A DNA stretch of 64,000 bases. It comes from Rhynchonema sp. JSB1_4 (taxonomy: Eukaryota; Nematoda; Chromadorea; Monhysterida; Xyalidae). Positions 13,301 through 26,600 of this stretch are shown one piece after another. The notes under the pieces were generated by a model that saw nothing but the letters and a program-made list of their open reading frames with translations, made no database searches and was not told where the DNA came from. The stretch is from positions 31,399-95,398 of the forward strand of contig JASAMV010005148.1 in the NCBI GenBank assembly GCA_030248065.1, written 5' to 3'. Both the position numbers and the translations under genes were made by a program. How positions within the stretch are numbered: position 1 is the stretch's first letter; each line of letters opens with the position of its first letter.

Positions 13301-16300
13301 CTGTTGAGCTAGAGGACTTGGTGAGACACGCGGTGCAATATTTTTGAAGAGGAGCCTCTGTTGAGCTAGAGGACTTGGTGAGACACGCGGTGCAATATTT
13401 TTGAAGAGGAGCCTCTGCTGAGCTAGAGGACTTGGTGAGACACGCGGCGCAATATTTTTGAAGAGGAGCCTCTGTTGAGCTAGAGGACTTGGTGAGACAC
13501 GCGGTGCAATATTTTTGAAGAGGATTCTGCTGAGCCAGAGGACTTGGTGAGACACGCGGTGCAATATTTTTGAAGAGGAGCCTCTGTTGAGCTAGAGGAC
13601 TTGGTGAGACACGCGGTGCAATATTTTTGAAGAGGAGCCTCTGTTGAGCTAGAGGACTTGGTGAGACACGCGGTGCAATATTTTTGAAGAGGAGCCTCTG
13701 CTGAGCTAGAGGACTTGGTGAGACACGCGGTGCAATATTTTTGAAGAGGAGCCCTGTTGAGCTAGAGGACTTGGTGAGACACGCGGTGCAATATTTTTGA
13801 AGAGGAGCCTCTGTTGAGCTAGAGGACTTGGTGAGACACGCGGTGCAATATTTTTGAAGAGGAGCCTCTGTTGAGCTAGAGGACTTGGTGAGACACGCGG
13901 TGCAATATTTTTGAAGAGGAGCCTCTGCTGAGCTAGAGGACTTGGTGAGACACGCGGTGCAATATTTTTGAAGAGGAGCCTCTGTTGAGCTAGAGGACTT
14001 GGTGAGACACGCGGTGCAATATTTTTGAAGAGGATTCTGCTGAGCCAGAGGACTTGGTGAGACACGCGGTGCAATATTTTTGAAGGGCAGCCTCTGTTGA
14101 GCTAGAGAACTAGGTGAAACACGCGGTGCAATATTTTTGAAGGGCAGCCTCTGTTGAGCTAGAGGACTTGGTGAGACACGCGGTGCAATATTTTTGAAGA
14201 GGAGCCTCTGCTGAGCTAGAGGACTTGGTGAGACACGCGGTGCAATATTTTTGAAGGGCAGCCTCTGTTGAGCTAGAGAACTAGGTGAAACACGCGGTGC
14301 AATATTTTTGAAGAGGACCCTCTGTTGAGCTAGAGGACGTGGTGAGACACGCGGTGCAATATGTTTGACGGGAGCCTCTGTTGAGCTAGGAAGATTGGGG
14401 AGAACGCGGTGCAATATTTTTGAAGAGGAGCCTCTGCTGAGCTAGAGGACTTGGTGAGACACGCGGTGCAATATTTGTTTTTTGAAGAGGAGCCTCTGTT
14501 GAGCTAGAGGACTTGGTGAGACACGCGGTGCAATATTTTGAAGAGGAGCCTCTGTTGAGCTTGAGGACTTGGTGAGACACGCGGCGCAATATTTTTGAAG
14601 AGGAGCCTCTGTTGAGCTAGAGGACTTGGTCAGACAGGCGGTGCAATATTTTTGGAAGAGGAGCCTCACAAATGCAATATTTTTGAAGAGGACGAGCTAG
14701 AGGACTTGGTGAGACACGCGGTGCAATATTTTTGAAGAGGAGCCTCTTATGACCTAGAGAACTTGGTTAGACACGCGGAGAAAAATTTTAGAAGAGAAGC
14801 CTCTGTGGAGCTATAGGACTGGGGGAGACACGCGGTGCAATATTTTGAAGAGGAGCCCTGTTGAGCTAGAGGACTTGGTGAGACACGCGGTGCTTTTTGA
14901 AGAGGAGCCTCTGCTGAGCTAGAGGACTTGGTGAGACACGCGGTGCAATATTTTTGAAGAGCAGCCTCTGTTGAGCTAGAGGACTTGGTGAGACACGCGG
15001 TGCAATATTTTTGAAGAGGAGCCTCTGTTGAGCTAGAGGACTTGGTGAGACACGCGGCGCAATATTTTTGAAGAGGAGCCTCTGTTGAGCTAGAGGACTT
15101 GGTGAGACACGCGGTGCAATATTTTTGAAGAGGAGCCTCTGCTGAGCTAGAGGACTTGGTGAGACACGCGGTGCAATATTTTTGAAGAGGAGCCTCTGTT
15201 GAGCTGGAGGACTTGGTGAGACACGCGGTGCAATATTTTTAAAGAGGAGCCTCTGCTAAGCTAGAGGACTTGGTGAGACACGCGGTGCAATATTTTTGAA
15301 GAGGAGCCTCTGTTGAGCTAGAGGACTTGGTGAGACACGCGGTGCAATATTTTTGAAGAGGAGCCTCTGCTGAGCTAGAGGACTTGGTGAGACACGCGGT
15401 GCAATATTTTTGAAGAGGAGCCTCTGCTGAGCTAGAGGACTTGGTGAGACACGCGGTGCAATATTTTTGAAGGGCAGCCTCTGTTGAGCTAGAGAACTAG
15501 GTGAAACACGCGGTGCAATATTTTTGAAGGGCAGCCTCTGTTGAGCTAGAGGACTTGGTGAGACACGCGGTGCAATATTTCTGAAGAGGAGCCTCTGCTG
15601 AGCTAGAGGACTTGGTGAGACACGCGGTGCAATATTTTTGAAGGGCAGGCTCTGTTGAGCTAGAGAACTAGGTGAAACACGCGGTGCAATATTTTTGAAG
15701 AGGAGCCTCTGTTGAGCTAGAGGACTTGGTGAGACACGCGGTGCAATATTTTTGAAGGGAGCCTCTGTTGAGCTGGAAGACTTGGTGAGACACGCGGTGC
15801 AATATTTTTGAAGAGGAGCCTCTGCTGAGCTAGAGGACTTGGTGAGACACGCGGTGCAATATTTTTGAAGAGGAACCTCTATTGATGTAGGGGACTTGGT
15901 GATGCAGGCAGTGCTTACTGGCGCGACCCATCAACATTATATTTTCGCCGTGCTCTCTGAGTATGCAGTGGGCTCGCCGGCAGAGGGGACGGGCACCCGG
16001 GCCCAGGTGATTAATGATCGAATCGTCCCGGTCTGAAAAAAAAACCGGGCGTCAGAGGAATCGGGTCTGAATGGCAATGGACCTGAAAGACGTCGTGTCT
16101 GAAACGCACCGGGTCTAAAACTTCAGGGTACGGGCCTGAATGGCCGGGCCTGAGCTTGTGGCCCGGGACTGAATCGTCGCACAATAGTAAAGTCAGGCAA
16201 ACATCGACACTGTAAGCACATAAAGTGAAACAACATCGTTGACGAACCAGTGGCGCGTCCGCCGAGCAGCTGGAATGCGTCGCCGAGCAGACCCAGTGAG

Positions 16301-17526
16301 CATATGAAGAGATACAACAGCATCAACAGAACCAGTGCACGCAATACGTAGTCAGCTATGGTGCGCGTACGCTCCACACACGATTGGTCTGGGGAGAAAT
16401 GGAGAATTGCAGGATGACATTATGCCTGAACTATCAAGGCGATAACACGCACCTTTCCACGGTGTCCGTTCGTCGTCAGGCTCGAGTTCGGGCAATGCCC
16501 ACACATCCTCCTTCAACACGTCACCAACAATCGCCTTGTTCGCGCAGGGATTCGGCGTCGCTGTGCCTGATAATCAACAAATGTATACTTGGTTGTTCAT
16601 GTGATAAAATGTCTTTGCAATGTCACAAGAACTGGTTGGATTAAATGCTCGTTGCTCATCGTATGACAGTTTAAGACAGGTGATGCCGCATCCGCGTCCA
16701 CAGTATCAGTACTCAGAATCCAGCAAAGAACTGTCCGGTGTATCAGATTCTCGATTTTATCTACATTAACGCAGACCAAACGCACCGGAGTTTGGTGGCG
16801 TGTCGAGCGCAATGCCAGTGTTGCTGTATCCATTCTCGATGTCAGTCGTCTTCAGTTCGCTGACACGATCACCTGTCGGCATCATCAACTGGGAATTGGG
16901 CTTGAAGTCGTTCTTGTGAATCGTCGCTTCGGTTACGGTGATCCAGAAACGTCCCAGCTGAAATTCTTGAAGTCTTTAGCGACGAAAACTGTTGAACATT
17001 TGGCAATGAAATTGATTCGTCCTGAGCCTGAGCATGCTGGTTATACCATTGAGCTAAAAATAGAAAAACATCAGATTATCGTGAAATATAAATTTTGCGT
17101 TTATTGCGAAATCGCATCCGTCGTTACAAAAGCACGAAATTCAACACAAAAATTTCAATTGTTGATCAGAATGAGTCTGGGCGAAAACAGTTGTTGTGGG
17201 CGTTGTTGTTTACACCAAAGGTGAGCAGTTTACTGAGTAATAACCTGGAATAAAAAACTGGTTTATTGCCATGTATTCATAACGGATGGTCATTACTCAC
17301 ATTCACGTGTGGTGGTAAGCATAATGATTGCGCTTTCGCAATTGCAGTCCAAGAATTGAGCTCAAATTTTTTTCGGTATTATGTTCTATAGATTTTGTGG
17401 ATGTGATGCAATGCAACCCACATGAACGCAACCACTCACCCTCGTGTTGATTTGTTGGGCATGAGGTGCCAACAGTGGTCTGTTGTGAAGCAGGCTTGAA
17501 TCAGCCGCACGTTGTTCTGACGTCAT
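7317..17526 (-). CDS. SLC34A: SLC34-family sodium-dependent phosphate cotransporter (NaPi-II)
   Basis: Plasma-membrane Na+/phosphate uptake carrier, about 648 aa. Exons in transcript order: 17440-17526 (ATG), 16786-16957, 16453-16566, 16248-16388, 10799-10930, 9829-10020, 9592-9707, 9412-9494, 8776-8926, 8598-8685, 8191-8345, 8000-8126, 7623-7778, 7317-7547. Seen: an N-terminal W-A-L-P-E-L-E box, TM1 with Y-L-F-I-C-S-L, the first QSSST repeat (about residues 199-203), [23 protein letters not shown], the second V-Q-S-S-S repeat, [14 protein letters not shown], and the C-terminal F-L-P-x-x-L-H-S-L tail. Both inverted QSSS repeats that bind phosphate and Na+ are intact. The Asp of V-H-D (about residue 262) is the residue that distinguishes electrogenic IIa/IIb from electroneutral IIc, so electrogenic transport is inferred. 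All phases agree except the 9412-to-8926 junction in the extracellular loop, where a small exon is probably missed. The intron 10931-16247 holds a satellite-bearing element. Confidence 0.96.
10956..16176. mobile_element. Large inverted-repeat element carrying a satellite core, inside an SLC34 intron
   Basis: A stretch at about 10956-11272 and one at about 15920-16176 are inverted copies over about 250 bp with scattered mismatches. Shared phrases include GTTGATGGGTCGCGCC at the inner edge, AATCACCTGGGC and GGTGCGTTTCAGAC. The arms are built from short degenerate units of the form TTCAGGCCCGGTGCCA. Extra copies of this unit lie inside, at 11278-11325 and inverted at about 11489-11575. No transposase is present, so this looks like a non-autonomous DNA element whose core has been replaced or filled by a tandem array. 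Exact ends and target duplication are not resolved. The flanking SLC34 exons are intact. Confidence 0.75.
11578..15903. repeat. 57-bp tandem satellite, about 75 copies
   Basis: A 57-bp unit (contains GACACGCGGTGCAATATTT and GCTAGAGGACTTGGTGAG) repeats for about 4.3 kb with very high similarity. A few units are truncated or carry small indels (12180-12240, 14640-14880). A minority variant carries AGGGCAGCC and GAGAACTAGGTGAAAC. Because 57 is a multiple of three and the unit lacks stops in all three minus frames, long repetitive minus-strand frames (up to 441 codons) arise. These are not protein genes. Confidence 0.97.
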
Positions 17527-18385
17527 GATTTTGGGATTCGGTGATGTTTCAATCAAAGTCAATGTACATATGGTCAGTCAGTAAATATCGATGTCTGGCC
17601 TATGCATTAGCGTGGTCCAGTCTGAAACAGCACAAACATATTGATCGCCGTGTGGTCTCAGACAATTGTCGAAAAAAATGAAGCGGGAAGTTTAAAAATT
17701 TGCTGGGTAAATAAACAAAACGCTGCGCAGTCTCTCTTATCGCATTTCAGACCGCACAGAACAGACACAGAAATGTGTGTCAGCCAGATTTGAGAGAAGA
17801 CAATGGGACCCGACAAAGGTTCCCGTTTAGAACCGGTTCCTCTTCCAGATCCGAACTTTAGCCGTTTCGATATCATTTTAATTTCACAAAAGCAGCGTTC
17901 AAGATCATTGCAGAAAAACAGACGATGTTCGCATATGTGCGTTGGCGTCACTGCGGTCACGTGTGTTTCTATAGCATCGCAAGCCGCTGAATAACCCAAT
18001 AACACGGGTAAACAGCTCCACGGCTGTCGCTTGGGCTTGTGGGCTTGCATTGCGAAAGCTGCTGCTCCAAGCTGACATCATGCCACGTGCAGCCAATCAG
18101 CTTGCAAGGGGCACGTGTAATGTCGGCCAGTAAGTCCAGACAGACATCTTTGATGAGAGCATGGCTCTATGTACGTGGGTTGAGTCATAAATATTTTTTC
18201 CATTTCTTCATGATTGTGAAGAGGCGTTCCCTGCATTGCGTGTTGTCAATATGTTGATATCATGAAGGCCCACCTTGCGCACGCGCAACGGCCGACGTCA
18301 AGCTTTCTGGCTTGGTAACATGACTTTTTTCGAAATTTCAGATTCCACAATTTCGTTTCGACCAACTTTGAAGTCACTCCCAGGG

Positions 18386-18567
18386 GTATACTCTGGCAAT
18401 TCTTTTGGGAGAAACTTTTCAACTGCGTTGCCTGATCCGTAAAGCACATTATGCGTGCACTGGCTACAGAAGTCACGTGACCGCTATAGCCAGTGCACGC
18501 ATCATCCGCTTTACGGATCAGGCAACGCGGTTGAAAAGTTTCTCCCAAAAGAATTGTCAGAGTATAC
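18386..18567. repeat. Near-perfect foldback (182-bp hairpin)
   Basis: The arm from 18386 (GTATACTCTGGCAATTC...) is mirrored by the arm ending at 18567 (...GAATTGTCAGAGTATAC). Each arm is about 85 bp with only a few mismatches and a spacer of roughly 12 bp around GTCACGTGAC. It would form a long stem-loop if transcribed, and looks like a recently formed foldback element. Confidence 0.9.
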
Positions 18568-19101
18568 CTGCACACACGTACATTGTGAACGTTAACGCCA
18601 GTCGATGTTGGTGGCATCCGCATATTTCTTAATATCCTGAACTCAAGCCACGTGACCAAGGCTGATCAGACCCGATGACCCAGCTTTGTTTCCGGCGCTG
18701 GTGTTTGTTTACGCACCGAACAGCTGTTCACAAACATAATTATATTGCACGTTTTTGTCCCGCGTTTTCACGCGTGTTCCATCGAACAGAACCTGTTGTG
18801 ACGCAATCAAAAACAAAATTTCAACATCACAAAAAATCGATAATTTTTATTCGCACACGCCACATGGTAAGGAATGACACAGACATAATCTGACATGCAC
18901 ACAGTAATCTTTCAGCAACAAACACAGCAACGCACATGTTTTCGAAAATAAAGCTTCATGTTTGTTTGGGGGCACACCACAGACCGACAAAGTTGCTGGG
19001 TATCGTCTGAGAAACTCATAATTTTGTTCCGAAATCCGTCTGTGATACGTATAATACAAACTGCAAATTCAGCACACACAATGGGCGGTATGTCCGAAGG
19101 G

Positions 19102-19265
19102 GTGTAAAAGTCAGTTTGGTGTAAAGGTCTGGCGTAAGCTCGGGTCGGTGTAAGCTCGTGTAGACATGAAACATTGCCTGCTGTTAACGTGGAGTGTTTC
19201 AGGGTTACACCGAGGTCACACCTATCGACCTTACGCCGTCCTTTACACCCAACTGATGTTTACAC
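19102..19265. mobile_element. Foldback MITE, copy 1
   Basis: Terminal inverted repeats begin GTGTAAAAGTCAGTTTGGTG and end CACCCAACTGATGTTTACAC. The arms contain repeated GTGTAA/GCGTAAGCTCGG units. The centre holds GAAACATTGCCTGCTGTTAAC's core at 19168-19188, found in exact reverse complement in a second copy at 40774-40943. Confidence 0.75.
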
Positions 19266-20658
19266 AGTTTCGAAAATTCCACCCAACAACACACGCATGT
19301 AACGTACAATACAAGACAGTGAAGCCAGCTTTGCAACAGTAATACATCGTGCGCAGTAATTAACTGACCAAGCATCTGGAATAATTATCTAGCTATAATT
19401 TGTTAGCACATTAAGGCATTTCATTTCAGAATTACACATCAAAATCAAACAAACATCGACAAAACAATAACTCATGCACAACATGCAACATAATTATACG
19501 GTATGTACTGGAAGGGTGTTAAAAATACTGATATGCACCACATTTTCGCAGTTGGAGCATCATTACACACAAACATATACATAGCATGGAAGTGCTATTA
19601 TCGAGAATTACATCATGAGATAAAAATGAGTGAGTGACCAAGGTAATTGTATAATTGAATCCTCACGAAAACACACAATAAGATACTACCGAACACAGCC
19701 CAGCTACACTACCATGATGTTTCACGGAAAGATGCGCATGAGAAAGCCACGTAACGTACGAAACATAAGAAGCCAACGGTTGGTTGGGTCGTTGCTCAGA
19801 AACATACACGGAAGTAAAACGTGTAGAGATAAAAAACAACAATGTAGCAACGCACAAACAACAAATCAGACGAAACACGAAAATAAATAATATAACAAGA
19901 AATGTACGTATCACGTTTCGACAGGAGCAAGTTGAAAGAAGGAAAAACAGAACGGGGCTGTACGATTTACGGGGCTGAGTGTGGCGGACACGACAAGGGT
20001 GACAAGACAGACATCAACCAGCAATTGAATGCGTACCTAACAATTCACAGAGAATACAGACCATTGAAAAGCACATCAGAATACAATCTCCACGTTGAAA
20101 CATTAAATAAAAGTAGAAATTTGTCACACATTTCCCCGATTCGGGTCAAAGACATCATCAGAGCATCAATGCCATGACCGGCCAGGTCTTGCTTGCAGCA
20201 TGACACTGATCGCACGCACATACCGACGCGTGACGTTCAACGACAGGTATACATCTCGAAACATTACCGGATGCAGTGAAATTGTGAGACGTATAGTTGG
20301 TGAACAGTTCAACAAACAAAGAAGCTACGGAACGCAATCAATCTTAAAGTGAAATTGTCACAGTCGACCTTTGCTTTTCACTTACCAACTGACAGCGAAG
20401 TCGGCACGTGCGTGATTAGTGTCATTCTGCGCTGGCGGGCTCAGATATAGCACATGACTTGCAAGCATATCACCCACTCAGCAGCGTGACGCACGCACCA
20501 TCTATGTTCAGTATGACATCAGCATGGTAACAGACAATAAAGTGCACAAAACACACAATAATCAACAACAATTGTTTACGTGGACGTCGTTTTGTGCTGA
20601 TCAGCATTTTAAACCCGTGCGAGTGTGTGTGTGTGTGTCCATGAAACAATGAATGTGC

Positions 20659-23600
20659 TCAAATCCGCCTCTCGTTCTGAGTCTGCGAATGCGTAGTTGA
20701 CGACGTCTTTGTGTCTGTGGACTGACTCAGATCCACGCGCACCTGGCCCTGTTGTTGTTGACTCCTGGTCTCGGGCGGGGTACGATACACGTCCAGGTCT
20801 TCGGCCGATTTGCTGAAATTATACACGCACATCACAATTGGCGGGACTAAGTCCTGTTTCCAATATCCTCTGTTTGTTAGTGAGTAGTGAAATGAGGCCT
20901 TATTGAAGCGGCTGTTATGCACAGGCAGGCAGTCACAACTCGGAGATCCAAACCCAAGTGTACAGCAGCACGTATACTTTTTCAAGTGTTGGGGTGCAGA
21001 CAGCGTGACAGAGTGAATGTGTGGTTCATTCGACGATGTTTCACAGTTGCCCGTTCCCAGAAGTTCTGCCCTTTGCTGAGTTAAAAACTGACCTCTGGCG
21101 AGGGCGAAGATATGATTTTATGACACTGAAAGCCAAATCGCGTCGTTTGAAACATTGCTCCACTGCAAGTAACTGATTAGACTCACATTCACACACAAGC
21201 AAGAGCGGAATCAGGGGGCACAGGGACCACGCCGCCTTTGGCTAAATTGGTCCCTGAATTGAGTTGGTCAAATCGCACCGTTTCGGAAAGAAAAAGGAAA
21301 CCTCCTCTAAATCGCAGGATTGGCACTCTTACTCCAAAGATCGCGCATCTCGCTCGGCTATTGATGGAATCGATTGGCATTGCCAACTACAGGAGCCAAT
21401 CAGTTGAATAACAATAAAAGTCGAACACGCGAGATCAAACCATTGGGATCTGGCCCGGCATAGACCCGAAGCCAAAAAGAAAACAGAAACGAATATTCAC
21501 AAACAGACAATCACCACAACACCCGCGTATCATCAGAGCATACCTGATTGATTGTTGTATCAATTGCAATCGTGCCTTGTCCTGATTGTCGGCGCGTTGC
21601 AGCATCATCAGATTGTCATCGTCAGCTGATCGCGCTGTGCTCGCCGACATCGACTGTTTGTCTTTGATCGACTGCAAACAGCAAGACAGAAATTAGTTTG
21701 TTTTAATAAAGTTTCACAAGGATAAATCATGCGTACAAAGGTGGTGCCGTCCAAAACCACTAAAAAACCCGAATAGGAAAACCCCGAAAACGAAAAACCG
21801 CGAAAAAAATCTCAGGCAGGGATAAAAAATATTGTTGTCAGAACTGGGCATTCATGTAGCTCGTGAAGCGAAGCACGAACAAAACATCACTTCCACACTT
21901 GTAAAATTGGCTTCGGTTCAGGCATGAGCACAGTCCATGAGAAGAAAATGTCCACAAAAAGCCAACTGCCAGGCTTTCATTTGGGGTTACGCTCAGACTG
22001 CCAGCCAGGAAGTTACATTCCAACAAGCCCCTTTCCAACAAATAAAATTGTTTTTCACACATTTTATATTTTTCGGTGTTTTCATGTTTCGTTACGGGAT
22101 TTTTGTTTTCGCGGTTTTCGACTTTCGGCGTTTTTTAGTCTTTTTCGGGGTTTTCGACTCCACTCGTAGTTTATTGGAAGAAAGTGTGGTCAAAGCACCA
22201 GATTTACCACAAAAGCATTGTGTTTTTATGTCTGGTCACAACGAGTCCATGAGCGATAACTGACTATTTTCACCACATTGATCACTTTTGCACGTTGATG
22301 CCCGTTCACCCGTCCGGTTAACTTGGCAACAAAACTCCAAAAAAAACACACGTACCTTGACAGGTCCACAACACGTGGCTGAAACATCACATTCAGCAGG
22401 CGGACATTTGACGAAACATTGTGACATCGAGTCACGTCGACCGCCGATGCCCGATATGTGAGGGTCGGACGATACTCGGTCGAGCGTGGCTGCCGAGTGG
22501 TGCTCGCTTTGCTGCAAACATCATTGTCTTGTCATTGTTGAGTGTTGTGCAACTTGGGTGATTAGTAAACTGTTTGAAATATGATTTTGGAATCCTGTCC
22601 ATTGTGCCCCTCCCGGTTGAGTTTGATTGCGCATAATTATACTGGATGGAGAGAGTGTAACATGAAAATGATAATCGGTGGGCGCCAAATTGGTTTGTTC
22701 AGATCAAATGAACAAACAAACTGGCCAAATACGTGAAGCAAGTTAACAGTTCTTTTTTCGGAAAGGAGCAAACAGTGGGTGAGGTAATATGTGCCCAGCT
22801 CTTAAAAGCAGAGCAGCAAACTAACCACGCGCGAGCGCATCGTCTCAAACTCCGGCTGTATTGTGGTGGAGTGAATGTCGAAATCATGGAACAATTGCTT
22901 GATTTTCTCAGCGCTCGCTATCCAATCGGCGAGCTCGTGGAATTTGATGTGTGACGTCGCGATTACCTGTTGATTGGCACTCACGTTGTACATTACAAGA
23001 GAATGCCGAATCATGCCTGCTGATCAGCCCTCCACGCTAGAATTTTAACCACCTTGCTGACTCAGAGTCAGTCTAATGCAATGAAAGGGGCCGGAATTGT
23101 AGCGGACTTATTTCCTATCGGCCCTGAGGTCCCCAAAAACCAAAGCGCTAATTTAATTTGTGAAAATTGGTTAATTTGACAATATACATGTCACTGTGTT
23201 ACTTACTTTGATGCTACACTTGCTACTATGTTTACACGTGACAGAATTTTCCCAACAAACCTTGAGACCAGCTAAACGCCAGACGTGAAATTCGTGCACG
23301 GCTTGCACACCAGGCAGCTGAAATGTTACATCACTGGTATTTTTTGGTTTCACATAATTACAGGCGAGTCAAATCAATCAAATTGGTGTTGGTGAAACGT
23401 AATTTAAAAAAAACTCTTTTTTTCTTGTTTTGAGAACGTATTTACGTTTGTGTTTTCACTTTCTGGAACAATAACAAGATTTATGATCGGAAGACTTGTC
23501 AGTCCCCAACCACCAATAGCACACGGCAACACACCCCTCCCCATATGAGAGACATAAACATAATAACAGACGCCACGCTATCAAAAAATGAACAAAATGC

Positions 23601-26600
23601 CAGAACTATTGTGCGTCGCGCACAAACCAGCTGCTAGGTCAACACAAGCCGGCCAGCCAAAACCAACAAAACGCCAAACTATGGCCAGGTAATATTTCAA
23701 GACACGGCCCAGGTAATGTGCTGTAGCTGGAGCAAAAGCAGCGTGTCATACAACTTCACACTTCTTTTGTGTGACTACACCTCAGCACATCAACATACCC
23801 CGCCAGCGCTAAGGTTAAGAAATTCGGTACCCCTTTTTATCGTACAAAGTTGGCACTCAACAGCTTACACAAACCAAGCACCATTGTTTGCCGCGTTAAT
23901 CGATAGCAACCACAGTTGTTTGCTGTGTGCGGGTGCGGGGCACAATAAATTTCGTTGATTTGGTCATAAAATGTACATAACCGGTCTCTATGTGCGCGCG
24001 TGAAGGTGCAGAGGTGTTGTTCATACGAGCAGTACTGACCTTGAGAAGAGCCTCCTTGAGTTCGTGCACGTCAATATCCTTTGGCGGTGTTTGTAGCAAA
24101 ATTAAGGCCGTCTCTTTCACTGAAAAGCAAAACCAAAGTTAAACGCACAGCAAACAAGACTAATGATGATACAAATTAACTCACATAGCGGGATTGTGGT
24201 CGAACAAATGATAGTGACCATGACCAAGCTGAAAAGCGTCGGTCGTTATGAGAAAGAAAATAATCACGGAAACCGACACGCAATAGTGCCAACCTAAGCG
24301 CAGGGTCGAGGTATTTCTGGAAGAATCCGTCATATTGTTCGATGGGCACCAACATGCAGACAGTGGCATTGACAACAACGATAATCGAGCCCAATGCATC
24401 ACCCAACACGTGCAGGAACACACCACGCATGTTGAGTTGTGCTGACGACGGTTTGGCTGCAATCACAGCTAGTTTAAATTAAGTCACATTCAAAAGAAGC
24501 TTGGATCGCATAATGTTACTTTTGTACCGGGGTATTTACTGATGCCACCAATTTCGGCATGTGTAAATGAGGGGCAGTGTCTTGGATATTGGGCCCTAAA
24601 ACCGCGAGAAATTGAGACGGTCCACGTCCACGATGATGGTTTTCCTATCAAACTTGAAGCAGCCAAAGAAAGCAATGCATTTCTGTTCCGCTGGTGGAGC
24701 GCCTTAATCAATGACGATAACGTCAGCTTCGTAACGTGTGGTCAGCCAAGTGAACAGCAAGTCAGCAAGTGGAAGCGACCAACCCTTTTTGTTTGCTTTG
24801 CCCGTCTGTCCAGTGCTGGGTGTGGGCGAGTTGTTGTTGAGCAACAATTGTTCCTTCTGATGCGTCATGTCGTCATTCAGCACATTATGATGGTGATTGG
24901 TGACCGTGTACAGGCGATCGTCCGAATCGTCGCGGGACACCGCAATGCAATGCGCCTGAACGGCAAAGGGCGGTTGTCTGGCTCTCGTGTCAGACTTGGA
25001 GTTCGATTTTTTGATTGTGTGCAAAAGAAGATTATAAAACTTACGCTCAAGCTGCGGATTTTGCGCGTGTCGAAATCAAAATTAGCAAATAAATGTTGTA
25101 GCCCAGTCAGCCACACTTCAATCAGCTATTGATAAATAAAATGAAAGTTCATCAGGGATTTAGAAACAAATAGCATACAGCGAGGAGCAGTTCAGTTTGG
25201 TTCCTAATATTCACAATATGATTCAAGATTAGGTTATAAAATTAGCTAAAACCAGCCACATTGTCTCACTCTAGTCTAATACAAGCGGGCAAGACAACAC
25301 CTACGGTTCCGACGCGTGTGAATCTTCCCTGAAAGCATCGCATTATTGTACTGCGGATGGCCTCCATCCATCAACCCACCCAGCCACCGACCTCTTTGAC
25401 CACTTGTGACGCATGTAGTTCATCCGGTTGAGCATCGTCACGCCCGCCGTGTGAGTGTCCATGTCCACCACCACCACTACCGCCATGTGAATGACCGTGA
25501 CCACCACCGTGACCTGCGTACATGTTGTCATGTATGTAGCCAAAGATATCGTTTGCGGGTTGCACTCCCCGCTGGAACGGGAGTGGAAAATTGGAAGGGT
25601 ATGGCGTATGGGGGGTGGAAAAACTTTTTTCCCATTGTGTTGGGACAAGCACTCCAAACAAATAACCCATTGAACTCGAGAAGCAACAAAAATAACCGGC
25701 CCTTGCGGTACAGGAAATGTCCTGAAACTTGGGCTGGGCATGGGAAGTTTCGGATCTGTCAACGACACCGCTGGCAGTTCTTCGATTAACATCTATCCAT
25801 GGTTGCAAGACAGCAATTTTTTATGGACGTGCGTACGTGGCAAGAGGCATATCCATAAACACAAAAGTGAACCAGAAGCAATCGTTGTCCCAGTGATGTG
25901 ACTTTCAACCGTTCCAGTGGTAATTGTTGGGATCAGAGTGAACCAACCATGAAACATGAAGATGCCGATCACGTTAATGAACAGGCCGATGGCGCCCACG
26001 ATCAGAATCAGCTGTGGCTCTTTGATCTGTTCCGGCTGGAATTTGGGTCAACCTTTGCATTTTGTTTGCATGAATTAATTTTTTATTTGAAGCAATGGCG
26101 GCGTGTGACTTTCACTACACTGGTCTTATCTAACGGGGTTGCTACGTTTCTGCAACAGCCCATGGCGTTACCATGTTGGGATGCCAGGCTGGGCAATGTT
26201 GCACTCGCGAAAGACGTAGCTTCAAGGAGCAACACAGTAGAACAGAATCGCTACAATTTTTACCATTATTGAGCCAGGAGCAATTGGAGGCCAGTGAAAA
26301 CTGTTTGACAGGGTGGGGTTATTTTCATTTATGCGGTGCGGTTCGCCGGTACTTGTACCCAGGTGCCCCTCTTCAAAGACACGACTCGGTGCTTATCTTC
26401 TAATTTTTTCCAACTTCACAGGCACCAGCTTGCCTACAAATCAGACCGACAGCAAGTTGATCGGAAAGTCAAAGTCCACTTTACAAACGTAGCGAGCGAC
26501 GCCAAACCGACCTCGACCAATCGTTTGATGGCCTCGACAAAGATGGAGAAACAGAGCGCCAACAGGAACACTGCGTTGACGAGCGCACCCAGCACTTCAG

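Larger units (their letters stand above)
17527..20658. other. Intergenic interval between SLC34 start and ZnT1 end
   Basis: About 3.1 kb. It contains two foldback elements (18386-18567 and 19102-19265) and a (GT)n run near 20625-20637. No other coding signal is recognised. SLC34 promoter and ZnT1 3' UTR sequences should lie here but are not visible by motif. Confidence 0.6.

Noticed and set aside
11475..14669. Long minus-strand frames of 19-residue repeats (up to 441 codons)
   Set aside because: They are produced by a 57-bp satellite without stops in any minus frame, inside an SLC34 intron; no start or splice logic and no codon bias.
11578..15903. CRISPR array
   Set aside because: Units are contiguous with no unique spacers, in a eukaryotic intron; it is a satellite.
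24542..25132. 196-codon plus-strand frame
   Set aside because: Antisense shadow of ZnT1 exon 24784-24994.
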